Assembly (NCBI GenBank): GCA_032718475.1
Contig: JAUCBJ010003867.1
Span: forward strand, 1 to 27,175
Direction of reading: 5' to 3'
Source of the DNA: Nemertoderma westbladi
Taxonomy: Eukaryota > Xenacoelomorpha > Nemertodermatida > Nemertodermatidae
Length of the DNA stretch: 27,175 nucleotides
Part shown: positions 10,991 through 20,288 of the stretch, piece after piece
How the letters are laid out: each line of letters starts with the position of its first letter
How positions within the stretch are numbered: position 1 is the stretch's first letter
The notes under the pieces: model-generated
What the model saw: the letters and a program-made list of their open reading frames with translations, nothing else
Database searches by the model: none
Told to the model about the DNA's origin: nothing
Translations under genes and position numbers: made by a program

Positions 10991-11304
10991 TTGACAAATT
11001 GTTTTGATTGGGTTCACTGTGTCAAGTACAATGCACACATCTCCAACCAGACACTATATAACATTGGAGTTGGAGGTGTCTCATTGGTTCCCCCAAGCTT
11101 GACAATAGAACAAAGCCGCCTCCGCTTTGCAGGACATTGCTTTCACCGTGAGGACCAGCAAGTGCACCTCATGGAGTGAATAAGCATGGTGGACAGCCCA
11201 TGACTTTCTTGAGACGCATCTTTCTTACTGTCTCAAAGGACACTAGCCTTGAAGATACGGATGATCTAGCAAATGTCATGGGTGATAAGGCTGTAAGAGT
11301 GTAA
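10991..11304 (+). mobile_element. Decayed non-LTR retrotransposon C-terminal fragment
   Basis: The plus frame contains HISNQTLYNIG followed by IEQSRLRFAGHCFHRED, then stops at a TGA at about 11177-11179. In another frame immediately after come HGGQPMTFLRR, KDTSLED and DDLANVMGDKA, ending at TAA 11302-11304. LINE-type elements of invertebrates end with a similar order, in which a RLRFAGHC motif is followed by hG.r.TfvD.L..DTgL...eL...M.DR (recalled family pattern). The frame change and stop mark it as dead. It lies on the opposite strand to the Cys-rich protein pieces, inside the 5-kb element, so it is probably a nested insertion. The reverse transcriptase domain is not present. Confidence 0.6.
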
Positions 11305-12057
11305 GGAAGTTGGGGAGGCGCACTTTTGTCAACAAGCCGGCACAGCATTCTTAACACTGTAATAGGGCCTATATATATAATGCAGCTGCAATGCAGCATG
11401 CCGATTGCTGGATTGTAGTTAGTAGTATGTGGTGATAGGGCTCCTTCAATTGGTAAAGTCAAAAGTGGCCGTTTATTGTTTTAGTTAGAAAAGCCTGCCT
11501 CTGTAACATGTTCCTTTCCATCAATTGGTTTATGACGTGTGTTACTTCTGTACTTATTATGTGGAGACCACAACACGTTAATCAGTTAATCCCCTTTCAT
11601 TATCCAGCCGTTTTAAAATACCCTTCCTGTTGTATGGAAAAATTAGAAGAGATGGTGGTAGCATCAACTTTGTAGTATTTCTTTCTGATAGGGCTCCCAT
11701 CAGCCCGCCCATAGGCTTAGACGAAATCGTAGCTTGTACTGTGTACTGTACAGCTGTAGTTAGCCTTAGCAGCAGCTGCAGTTGGCAAACCTGGCATTGC
11801 TACCAGTTTCCACCAAATATAATTTGTAATTAAATATTTATTGGAGCATAATCTAATCTAGTCCTAAAGACTCTAAAGTCCTCCCTAAAGTCGGGTACAT
11901 AGGGCCTAAGGCTGTAAGGTTAGACATAACATGAATGTAAACTAAACAATATGCTAAAAGTAAAGTACAACGTACCTAGAATGCTAGAATGTACAGATGT
12001 AGGCCTACCATTATATTCTAAGTACAGCACACTGAAGATACAGGGTCCTACTAAATA
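11305..12057. other. Interior of the 5-kb element without an assignable gene
   Basis: Open stretches here are short and look like chance frames. A middle exon of the minus-strand Cys-rich protein would be expected between 10652 and 12609, but none was recognised. Either it has decayed or it sits in sequence I could not read as protein. Confidence 0.4.
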
Positions 12058-12196
12058 CTACAAAAAGCACAAAACAAGCACAAAAAAGCACAAAAAAGTC
12101 AAGAAAAGCACAAAAAAGCACAAAAAAAGCACAAAAAAGCACAACAAAAGTAAAAAAAAGCACAAAAAAGTAAAAAAAAAAGCACAAAAAAGCAAA
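12058..12196. repeat. AGCACAAAAA-type simple repeat
   Basis: Irregular tandem copies of an AGCACAAAAA unit of about 10 bp, with length changes in the A runs and some AGTAAAAA variants. The plus strand happens to encode a Lys/His-rich low-complexity string and the minus strand a Phe/Leu-rich one. Both are by-products of the repeat and not a gene. Confidence 0.9.
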
Positions 12197-12608
12197 CTGA
12201 TAGATGTTTATAGAGCTTGTAATAGAACAGATGATAGAAGCAATATCATGTAGTGCAGTAGTGTCTAGGCTACCGGAAGGATAATCACATGTCCAGTATG
12301 CTTTCATGTCATATAGCTGCCAGTGAGTGAGTACCAGCGTCCAGCACTAGCACTTACAGGTACAGCCCTACCACGAGCACCCTAGTGCAATATCAGGCTA
12401 CTGTCAGTATGTAAAGATGGTTCAATTCAAATATCAGGATAGAACTTATAATACTGTAGTAGACTTTGTTATTGTCTTGTCACATTATGTCAACTTATCA
12501 GCGTTCTGGTTAATTACTTGTAACAATGTAGCGACGCAGCATAGGCGCTTGTAAACTGGATATGTCAGTGTTGACCGAAATCGCGATTATTCTATTATTG
12601 GAATGCCT

Positions 12609-12829
12609 TTATTCACCGATAAATCGACATACTGTACAATTTTTATCTGCGAAAATGAGCATAGCGAGCATGTTCTGTGGAAACTTTTTCCCCGATAACA
12701 ACTTCGAAACACCGCCAAAATACACACGATACACTTCAGAGAGGCCGGTTTCAACCTTTAAACTTCCTATGGATTCAATGAAACTCATTAATGTATGCAT
12801 CCCCCCTAATGTAAGTCCACCGTACTGAA
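12609..12829 (-). pseudogene. Upstream exon fragment of the same multicopy protein family
   Basis: A possible acceptor (TATTTTCCAG) at 12830-12831 on the minus strand is followed by an open frame containing LGGMHTLMSFIESIG, then GLSEVY and FGGVSKLLSGKKFPQN. This closely follows a pattern I recall from uncharacterised multicopy invertebrate proteins (LGGxHTLMSFxGxIG...SGK), which also carry the RAH...YGW...PAPE and CxC tail found at 10652-10305. After FPQN the family usually continues with an ALR-containing helix. Here the frame reads MLAMLIF and stops at 12609, so a small frameshift just after FPQN is likely. The intervening middle part of the protein was not recognised. Confidence 0.5.
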
Positions 12830-12869
12830 CTGGAAAATACCAAATTACATAGTGACATGTTTGAGGAAC

Positions 12870-14275
12870 TCATGGTCAATACATTTAGCTCGATGTAGAC
12901 CAATAGCAGACCCCGCTAAAACTTTTAATGGCAAGGCATTACCGGGTTTGAAATAGCAGTACATATAACTCTTGATATCTATGTTATAATCTAGTTCTTT
13001 TGGCATTTCCTTTTTGGTCAATCTCAGTATAGAATGATCGCTTCATCCACATGTGATAAGGTAGGTCCAATATTCCTGTTTGGTTGGGTTATTCAGTTAT
13101 TAGCATAGCTAGTGAATGCGTGGATTTCTTACAATTCATGGAACTTAATTCGTTTATACAGTATGTAGTTTGCTTGGCATTACCTAAGTAAACTCCGAGG
13201 TCAACCTGTAAGGGAGTCGGATGACTCTAGTCCCGACCCGTTAACTAGTACCGGGCCGTTGACTATGTAGTTACCGGCCCGTTAACTACATTTTATCTAT
13301 TGACTTTTAAATATGATCAAGTTTTGAGATTTTACTAGCTATTTTTTTTACCAGATACAATAGTTACTGTTTTTTCCAGGTGGCACCCATAATATCTTAT
13401 GAATGTTCGAACTAGTCATTTTAGAATTTTTTACAGTAATTGCTAGGCTTCCTAATTCGATTAGCTATCATCAACTGTTATATTGCTAGAGAACTACGCA
13501 AAAATACAGTACCAGTTTAATTATTAAAAAAACATTAAAAAACTTACCGATGACAATTATATGAACAATTCGACTGAACGTATAAGAAACTACGACCATA
13601 TCAATTTTCTAGAACAAGTCCCATTTAAATACAGAGACCTGGAAACTCACTAGCTATTCCATGAAGAAAACACTAAATGTGAGTAATCATAGGCCTAACT
13701 AATGATCAATAACTAATAATCATAACTAATGATCATCATTAGTTATGAATTCCAAACCCAATTCTCCATATCGAAATGGTCTGGTCACCCAAGAAAAAGT
13801 ACTGTAGTACCCAACTCAAAATTTGGAATATTATAAATATTATTATATCCTACGTTGGAACACAGGAACATACTATACTGTACAGTAGAATCCACTCTAA
13901 TCTACTTTGCTAAGGTATTTATGCACTTTATCTGTACTATCCCTTACGGTATCGATTTATGAAGACGGGTACAATAAAATATGATACACAGTACAGTAGA
14001 AAGGAGCTAAACTGGAAATAACAAATATAGTTTCCGTAGAAACATCACCTAAATGTTATAATCGCTGAAATTTGTTGTCTTTAATAATTATGTTAACACT
14101 TAAACATGTCAGGTTAGGACATAAATATCAGCCCAATTTAGATTCTTAACCTTGTCTAAAGTTACAGAAAGGCCACGCTAATAAAATTAACATAATTTAA
14201 CTAACTTTGGTGCATATTTTGTAACTAATGTTATAATTAAAGGCGTTTGAAATCGAAACACTAAACTTGAATGCC
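12870..14275. other. Right interior of the 5-kb element, no gene assigned
   Basis: AT-rich sequence with only short frames. The N-terminal part of the minus-strand protein would be expected here, but I could not identify it. Local features are minor: a near-tandem CTAATGATCAATAACTAATAATCATAACTAATGATCATCATTAG stretch at about 13697-13741 (shown here only as a landmark: key word CTAATGATCA repeated) and the words ACCCGTTAACTA and GCCCGTTAACTA repeated at about 13236-13290. Confidence 0.4.
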
Positions 14276-14574
14276 GTCTCCATAGCAACAGGATCTAAAC
14301 ATCAGACAAAAAATATTGTCATTATTTCGTAAATTAACTATATTGACTTTGTAGAAGATTTCAATCCATTATGACATGCTGTTTTGCAGTTGCTATGCTT
14401 TTAATGAGAATTACGTGGTCCTTAGCAACTAGGTCGTTATTTCAAAATGCCCAAAGTCAAAAATTTTAAAATCGCCATTTCCTCAATAAGTGGGACCTAT
14501 AGAACTCAAAACATCAAAAAAATTGAATCCGTCCAAAAATTTTCGGTAGGCCTATACCATTGTGGCTGCCGGAC
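14276..14574 (-). repeat. Right terminal inverted repeat of the 5-kb element
   Basis: Reverse-complement partner of 9617-9901. It contains, near the inner edge at 14276-14289, GTCTCCATAGCAAC, an X-box-like word at the position matching the palindromic X-box in the left arm. Its outer end is 36 bp upstream of the next coiled-coil exon, close enough to include that exon's branch-point region. Confidence 0.75.
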
Positions 14575-14610
14575 TATTAGGCCTAACTATAATATAATAT
14601 TTGTATTTAG

Positions 14611-14778
14611 ATTGATGACTTAAATAACAGTCTGTTGACATTATACACTGATCTGGGAAGCAGTGAGTCGAAAGGAGCTGCAGAACAAAAGAAACGAATG
14701 GAAATACAAGCTGCCTACCTCAGAGACAAAACTGCCTGGGAACAGGAGAGAACTAAACTTATTATAAGTTTGAATCAG
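14611..14778 (+). CDS. Internal exon of the same coiled-coil gene (exon B, 56 codons)
   Basis: The exon follows ATTTGTATTTAG and precedes GTGGGTATAAAT. It is 168 nt long, phase 0 at both ends, and open in the frame ATT GAT GAC. It encodes IDDLNNSLLTLYTDLG at the start, then a charged helix with EQKKRMEIQAAYLRD and AWEQERTKL. Composition and heptad spacing continue the coiled coil of exon A, and the matching phase supports direct splicing over the 5.1-kb intron. In-frame TAA and TGA codons follow soon after the donor. Downstream exons were sought up to 25187 without a convincing candidate. The protein is not recognised. Confidence 0.6.
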
Positions 14779-15734
14779 GTGGGTATAAATATAAAGGACG
14801 GAAGATAACCATATTTTTGTGTGATACCGTACCGGCAAGAATTATTCTTGATCACTAAATGAGAAACCACCTGTCTGCCTGCAATCCGACTTTCGAGTTA
14901 GTTTAATAAATAATATCCTGGAGGATGTAAATCAACCCACCACCCCCCCCCCCCCCCCTGTCACTCTTAAAGAAAGTGAGGTTGGTAAACGGTAAACGCA
15001 AAATAATTAGGGCCTAGCTAGGCACATGCCCATGGAAGATGGAACAAGAAAATATAAAAGAATCGCCACAAAGTTGAGAAGTCTATACCTGTTAGCCTGT
15101 AGGCCTATACCTGTATACAGGGCTTTGTGTGTAGGAGGATGAACAAGGACGAGGCGTTTCGTCAGGAACCGATCAGCAGATATCGGTGCTTCTTAGCGTT
15201 TTGAGTGACCAGTGACTACGTCATTCAGTCAGTCAGTAGGCCTATATGTACGTGAGGCGGTTGCCCAATGCCCACCCCACCCCCACAGGCTGACAGGCCT
15301 ACCTGGAAAATGCCATAAATGCTGTAAACTATTCGTTTGTGAACTATTCGTATGACTTAGCTACACGGCTACACGCACACGTCACTTTTGATAAATCTGC
15401 TGATCTACAGATCTAGGCAGCTAGGTGTTTCCCAATGATTCCTGCCTTAAAACTAGGTGTACGTACCGTTACCGTACTGCAGTCAGGCAGTACTGCCGTA
15501 TATACTGATATAAATCAGTACATAAATACCCATCCCGTACCCGCACCGGGCAGCCGGGAACAGCGGTGATAAGCAATAAGCAATAACAGAATAAGTAGGC
15601 CTTGCCCCCTTGCCTAACAGCCTAATACAGTAATACAATCTGACAATAAGCATTAGGCCTACATTCAGTGTTCAGTGTAGAACGTGTAGAACAGTCAACC
15701 AGATTAGGTTGACGCCGACAACCTGCTGACCTGA

Positions 15735-15767
15735 TTAGGTTGACAAATTTCTAAATTGTCAACCTAA
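15735..15767. repeat. Perfect 12-bp hairpin with flanking copies of its arm
   Basis: TTAGGTTGACAA at 15735-15746 pairs exactly with TTGTCAACCTAA at 15756-15767 across a 9-base loop. A further copy of ATTAGGTTGAC lies just upstream at 15703-15713, and a CAGCCTAATTTGG remnant follows, so the arm word has been multiplied locally. Confidence 0.7.
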
Positions 15768-16131
15768 CAGCCTAATTTGGTTGCCATTTATTTTACTGTA
15801 ACAATCAACAAAGGATGCGAACTAAACACACCTGGCAGCCTGGCTGCCTGTCAGCGTGTTTGTACAAGTCCCTCAAAGGTGCCACCCTGCTCCATAGCGC
15901 GGGAAATTCAAATGATTGAAAGACATGTTTCGTACTGGAAAGGGTGTCAGATCAGATCTGCCACCTATCAGCCTATATTTTGGCGGTAAATTCAAATCTG
16001 TTTTAACATTGAACTGTTGAATACATGAATAGAATAAGACTAATGTAATTCATTGAATCAGAATAAATTATTTCTTATCGGTTTAACTCACTCATCCGTT
16101 ATTGTTGCTGTTTTATCTATTAAGCTATGGG

Positions 16132-16220
16132 CTTCGAGCAGCACGTGAACAACTAAGCTGACTGGTTAACTAGTCTGGGACTTCGAGCAGCACGTGAACA
16201 ACGTAGGTGACTGGTTAACT
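16132..16220. repeat. 49-bp direct duplication with CACGTG core
   Basis: CTTCGAGCAGCACGTGAACA occurs at 16132 and again at 16181, and each copy is followed by TGACTGGTTAACT. The CACGTG inside each copy is an E-box palindrome. Without a nearby promoter, a regulatory role cannot be claimed. Confidence 0.85.
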
Positions 16221-16446
16221 GCTAAACTGACTACTACAGTAAGAAGTTTACAGCATGAAGGGCTCAATGCAGTTTTCGGTACCCACACTTTTTCTTACTT
16301 GTAGGCCTACTGTTGTAAACCACCTTTCTGTCTTTAGTCAGACAGTTACCGGTACCCTGTCATACTGTCATGTCATAACCATTTATTCTTGTAAAGATGG
16401 TTCGGTTTATTATTTTGGTTAGGGTTAGTTGGTCAGGCCTCAACCA

Positions 16447-16563
16447 TAATTAAAACTGTCATGTAGCGTAGCCTAACCCTAACCCTAAGTCATAATCTAA
16501 GAAATTTAGCGGAATTTTCTTAGATTATGACTTAGGGTTAGGGTTACATGACAGTGTTAATTA
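16447..16563. repeat. Foldback of about 117 bp carrying telomere-like repeats
   Basis: Outer arms TAATTAAAACTGTCATGTA (16447-16465) and the reverse complement of TACATGACAGTGTTAATTA (ending 16563) match with one mismatch. Inner arms contain CCTAACCCTAACCCTAA then GTCATAATCTAAGAAA, and their exact partners at 16516-16545. A 7-base bulge lies on the left arm and the central loop is about 12 bases. The arms contain two to three CCCTAA units, the animal telomere word, and another GGTTAGGGTTAG lies just upstream at about 16425-16436. Confidence 0.8.
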
Positions 16564-17320
16564 GATTAGATTAGTTTGGGTACCCCAAACTGCATATTCC
16601 CGTATGAAGTCTACTGCCCTAGCTCCTTGACCTTTTAGTACGTACCCACTCCACTACCAGACTACAGTACACTGCAGCACACTGTGTACACAGTTTGTAA
16701 TGGTAATATGATAATTCTGTAATTTGAATCAACCGCCAAAAATATATCAATTCACAGCGCCTTTCTATCATCTATCTACTTAAAATCTACTATTAATATA
16801 CTAGGTTTAAGTGTATAATTGTTATGATTATAATGTTCTGATGTAATTATAAGTGATACAAGCAAATAATACATGTTCTTTACATTTTACTGGGATAGAA
16901 GTTAATCCAAATCCACCGACCAAAACTCAAAACCAAAACTTAAAAAAACTCATTACTCATCATCATTACTTGTTTTTTCGTACCCCAGGGGGCACATTCA
17001 AAATTGCAAAAAATGTTCTCGAATGTTAAATTTGAGTTCTACAATCGTGATTAACATCCTTAAAACGCGATATACCGACAATAAATTTATTTTAGTTAGT
17101 CATAAAAACTTTTGAAAATTTTAGCACGAAAAATCTGGAGACCGTTGCCAGAAAGGGAGCATGGCACGAAAACTAACATACTGTAGCTATATACTGTAAA
17201 TGGCGTTTACGATGTTGGATAGCGCATTCAATTTTAGGAAACTAGTAAAACAGGTATAGCAAAAGCATAATTGCAGGCTATAAGGCAAGTTTATAGTCAT
17301 TATTGTATTGTAGATCATAG
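16564..17320. other. AT-rich non-coding stretch
   Basis: No gene, RNA or element could be supported. Frames in this interval are short and lack recognisable motifs or usable splice borders. Confidence 0.5.
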
Positions 17321-17675
17321 AGATAGACTGTTTTGGCAAATACAAATGAATAATTATTAGATATTGAATCCAACGGAATACAAGTAGACAGAATACACAT
17401 ATATAATAGAATACACAGATAGACGGTTTCGGGATAAAGGAAACCATAAATTCAAACTTGGTGTTTAATCCCAAATCAATCCAAGTAAAGATAGATGGTT
17501 TTGGGATTTACTATTATTGACAGATGTTGAGATAGACGGTTTTGGCAAAAATATAGCTCCTTAGGACTTCATAATTACGTCTTAAGACTTGGCTAGAAAG
17601 ACGCGCCTCGTTTTTCTGATTCCAAATATATGCATATGTCATTTTTCAAAAAAATTGAGTGAGACGGTTTTGGCA
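17321..17675. repeat. Cluster of five GATAGACGGTTTTGG-like words
   Basis: Copies lie at about 17321 (AGATAGACTGTTTTGGC), 17417 (AGATAGACGGTTTCGGG), 17489 (AGATAGATGGTTTTGGG), 17530 (AGATAGACGGTTTTGGC) and 17659 (GTGAGACGGTTTTGGC). All are on the plus strand with irregular gaps of 96, 72, 41 and 129 bp. The words are better conserved than the sequence between them, which is unlike an ordinary decayed satellite. The cluster ends about 75 bp before the foldback element at 17750. Confidence 0.7.
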
Positions 17676-18198
17676 TGTAAGGGCCGGGTAACAAAAACAA
17701 CATGGCCTTCGCTAGCGAAGTCTGGATTTACCGTGTGCCAGTCCTTGCTTCATAAGAAATATAATTAACCGCTGGGGACTCCCCTGAATACTAAACAAAT
17801 TAGAGTTTACCGATCGATTTCTGGCACTCGGCCCTTTATCAAGGTTTCAAATTAAATAATATTTACACGTTACATAGTTAATTACATAATAAAAGCTCCC
17901 TCCACCCAAGGACCATAGTCGGACAGCACTGCAGTACTAGCCTAAATAGAAAAAACAGAAATAGATACACAATAAATTCTAAATACAGTAATACACCAAC
18001 TGAAACATGACAAAAAGCAATGAAAACCCTAACCCGTTCTAGTTCAGTAGCTACCTCTTAAACTTCCATGCTATTCTCGAAAATGTCGGCCCCACAATAT
18101 ACATTACCCCCTCCCCCCACACAGCTGTACCGGTCGCCTAGGGATGGAACCCAAATACTGCCGGTCAAGCCGGAAACCACAGGCCTGCATACTGCCTA

Positions 18199-18649
18199 CC
18201 GACAGTCCCAGTCAGACTACTGCCCCCTGTAAAACTTCCTAAAGCCCTATACTGCATCAAACTGGCTACGCGTATGAGGTTCAAACGGGTATTCCGACAG
18301 CCCCAGTCAGACTACTGACCCCTGTAAAACTCTCTAAAACCATATACTGTATCAAACTGGCTACGCGTATGAGGTTATAAATCAAAAGGCAAACAATAAA
18401 CCATTTAACCAAACGGGTATTCCGACAGCCCCAGTCAGACTACTGCCCCCTGTAAAACTTTCTAAAACCATATACTGTATCAAACTGGCTACGCGTATGA
18501 GGTTATAAATCAAAAGGCAAACCATAAAACATTTAACCAAACGGGTATTCTGACAGCCCCAGTCAGACTACCGCCCCCTGTAAAACTTTCTAAAACCATA
18601 TACTGTATCAAAGTGGCTACGCGTATGAGGTTATAAATCCATAGGCAAA
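18199..18649 (+). repeat. 128-bp tandem units inside the foldback element
   Basis: The core word CCGACAGCCCCAGTCAGACT begins at about 18199 (as CCGACAGTCCC), 18294, 18422 and 18550. The last two intervals are exactly 128 bp and the first is shortened to 95. Each unit also has TACGCGTATGAGGTT and most have AAACGGGTATTC at the start. The units are closely similar, so amplification was recent compared with the inverted ends of other elements in the window. Confidence 0.85.
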
Positions 18650-18764
18650 TTGTTTGCCTATGGATTTATAACCTCATAAGCGTAGCCACTTTGATACAGT
18701 ATATGGTTTTAGAGAGTTTTACAGGCGGTCAGTAGTCTGACCTGGGGCTGTCGGACATACCCGC
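18540..18764. repeat. Near-perfect long palindrome at the inner edge of the foldback element
   Basis: Unit four (18540-18649) and the inverted unit (18653-18764) meet across a 3-base loop. The innermost 21 bp (18629-18649 and 18653-18673) are exact complements and the rest of the arms differ at only a few positions. Arms of about 110 bp with almost no spacer could extrude as a cruciform and would be unstable in cloning and replication. Confidence 0.85.
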
Positions 18765-18912
18765 TAATTAACTATGTAACTATGTAACGTGTAAATATTA
18801 TTTAATTTAATTGGATACCTTGATAAAGGGCCGAGTGCCAGAAATCGATCGGTAAACTCTAATTTGTTTAGTATTCAGGGGAGTCCCCAGCGGTTAATTA
18901 TATTTCTTATGA

Positions 18913-20268
18913 TGAACAAACAACCCCTAAAGTCGGCATGCCGTACCATCACATCGTTTAGTCCTTGCTTCAGTAGTCCTTGGGTATAATATCTGAATAC
19001 GCAAGTTGACTACTGTATGTACCAATCAGTAACATTTAGAACAATTAGAAACATTTAGAAAGGAACATTAAAAAATTATTTGTAATCTTTTGTAAACGAA
19101 GAATGTTAATTGTTTTTATATATTCCCAAGGCCAAGGTTTTGAACCGACTGACAACTGCTGTACTGTAAGAAATCGAGGTTGTTTAATGTTTAGTCATTT
19201 CACCCGCTAGCGGTGGTTCGCGCAAAAATTATTGTGTGTGACGGGATCCAGTTGAGTTGGCAGTTTGAACCCCGACCGGTGTGTGTTTGGGCTATAAGGT
19301 TGCCACGTCCGTAAGCTGCTGAAAGTCTGTAGTCTGAATGTTAAGGCCGTTGGAATAACTGAGTTTTAGTGTATGATATTAATAATGTCAGATCGCAATA
19401 ATAGCACAATCAGAATATAATAGCACGGTAGTGACGACGGTTAAAAACCGTTCTGGTCTCACAACTCTACAGATACCAACTGAATCAGAATCAATAAGTA
19501 CAACGGTTATATTACCGACACATATTGGTTACTCCTACTGTTCTAAGCGGCCTGGCCAATGGATGCGTTCCAATCACCTGTTTTCCCCTCCCATCATTGG
19601 CTAACCTAATTAATCTTCATATCGCCACTCCCTGTTGCCACTATCCCCAATTGCTAGCCCCTTTGTCCCCTGAGATGGCTTGTGGCCTCTCAACTCTATA
19701 CGTGGCTGGCAGTGTGTGTTGCCTGAGTTGGTTATTAGGTGACATTATATTAGTAATGTCACCTTCTCAACTCTAATTGGTAAAAGCCACTTTGCCCATT
19801 TTCCGCTGGGTAGTGCATGGAATTGAATCCGCTTACATTGTGAATTAATATGTAATATAATTAAATATGGCAGTAGCATTTGTTGATTAACTAAACCCAA
19901 TACAAATGGTGTGGTAACAAATAACGCCAGACATTAGTGAATATTACAATATGATTGTGATTTACCTGTTTAATAAGGAAGGCCTAAGTAAAATTTACAA
20001 GTAATAAAAGTGATTTCCCCCAAGCGACACCCCTTCTTGCAATTGGGCTGAACCGACACACCTTTTGGCTATGGGAGTGTGTTAGCCAATGAGGTGAGCT
20101 TATTGAAGAAACAGCCAATTAGAAGCCCAGAAATACTTACATAGGCTGAAACGACACCCCAATTGGAAATATGCGTACGGATCTGATGCCTTTTGGCTTC
20201 TGCATCTTTATTTACGCAGCCACCTAACAGCAAATAAACAGGTGCTTAACCCTATTAACCCCACGGGC
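18913..20268. other. Non-coding stretch with short duplicated words
   Basis: No gene is supported. CTCAACTCTA occurs at about 19688 and 19767. GGCTGAACCGACACACC at about 20047 is echoed by GGCTGAAACGACACCCC at about 20143. The hairpin at 19737 and the poly-G run at 20269 are listed separately. Confidence 0.5.
19737..19764. repeat. Perfect 11-bp hairpin
   Basis: AGGTGACATTA pairs exactly with TAATGTCACCT across a 6-base loop. It is not followed by a T run, and there is no adjacent gene for it to terminate. Role unknown. Confidence 0.75.
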
Positions 20269-20288
20269 GGGGGGGGGGGGGGGGGGGG
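20269..20288. repeat. Poly-G tract (20 G)
   Basis: Uninterrupted G run flanked by CCCCACGGGC and TCAATATGACCCCCCGC. Part of the G/C homopolymer habit seen at four places in this window. Confidence 0.9.

Larger units (their letters stand above)
9617..14574. mobile_element. 4.96-kb DNA-transposon-like element with long inverted ends, in a coiled-coil intron
   Basis: The two ends read GTCCGGCAGCCAC and its reverse complement, each flanked by TA (9615-9616 and 14575-14576), consistent with a TA target duplication. Similarity between the ends continues inward for at least 285 bp with substitutions and small gaps. Inside are two minus-strand pieces of one Cys-rich C-terminal protein family (12829-12609, then 10652-10305, in the order expected for one gene). 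There is also a plus-strand non-LTR retrotransposon tail (10991-11304) and an A-rich satellite. The element lies 126 bp after exon A and its right end is only 36 bp before exon B. The arm divergence and a stop codon in the internal gene suggest an old, probably immobile copy. I could not assign a transposon superfamily. Confidence 0.75.
14779..16446. other. Non-coding stretch, probably intron, rich in TAGGCCTA words
   Basis: No convincing exon was found. A poly-C run of 16 lies at 14943-14958. The palindromic word AGGCCTA recurs (for example near 15104, 15239, 15296, 15656 and 16304), with CAGTACGTACC-type short words between 15400 and 15550. A hairpin, a 49-bp duplication and a foldback follow as separate entries. 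Confidence 0.5.
17750..18912. mobile_element. 1.16-kb foldback element with 135-148-bp inverted ends
   Basis: The left end (17750-17884) begins TCATAAGAAATATAATTAAC and pairs almost perfectly with the reverse complement of 18765-18912, apart from a short duplicated TACATAGT/AATTAA piece in the right arm. Inside are a unique stretch (17885-18198), three to four direct units, and one unit in inverted orientation next to the right end. There is no transposase frame, so the element is non-autonomous. AGTCCTTGCTTCA occurs at 17740-17752, overlapping the left tip, and at 18960-18972, 47 bp beyond the right tip. This may be a target duplication of a slightly longer insertion or a chance duplicate. 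Confidence 0.85.

Noticed and set aside
11169-11462. 97-codon minus frame
   Set aside because: It lies antisense to the LINE tail, whose plus-strand motifs explain the sequence better.
11951-12253. Lys/His-rich 100-codon frame
   Set aside because: It is a direct translation of the AGCACAAAAA repeat, with no conserved domain or splice context.
12562-12828. 88-codon plus frame ending at an AAT|GTAAGT-like word
   Set aside because: Antisense shadow of the LGGMHTLMSF exon, which has recognisable family motifs on the minus strand.
15777-15989. 70-codon plus frame downstream of coiled-coil exon B
   Set aside because: Not heptad-like, and it lacks a usable acceptor and donor in phase with exon B.
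17740-18972. CRISPR-like array from the repeated units at 18199-18649
   Set aside because: Units are 128 bp of nearly identical sequence without unique spacers and lie in a eukaryotic foldback element.
19525-19776. 83-codon frame with hydrophobic and Cys residues
   Set aside because: No family resemblance. Contains the 19737-19764 hairpin and duplicated words, and looks like a chance frame.
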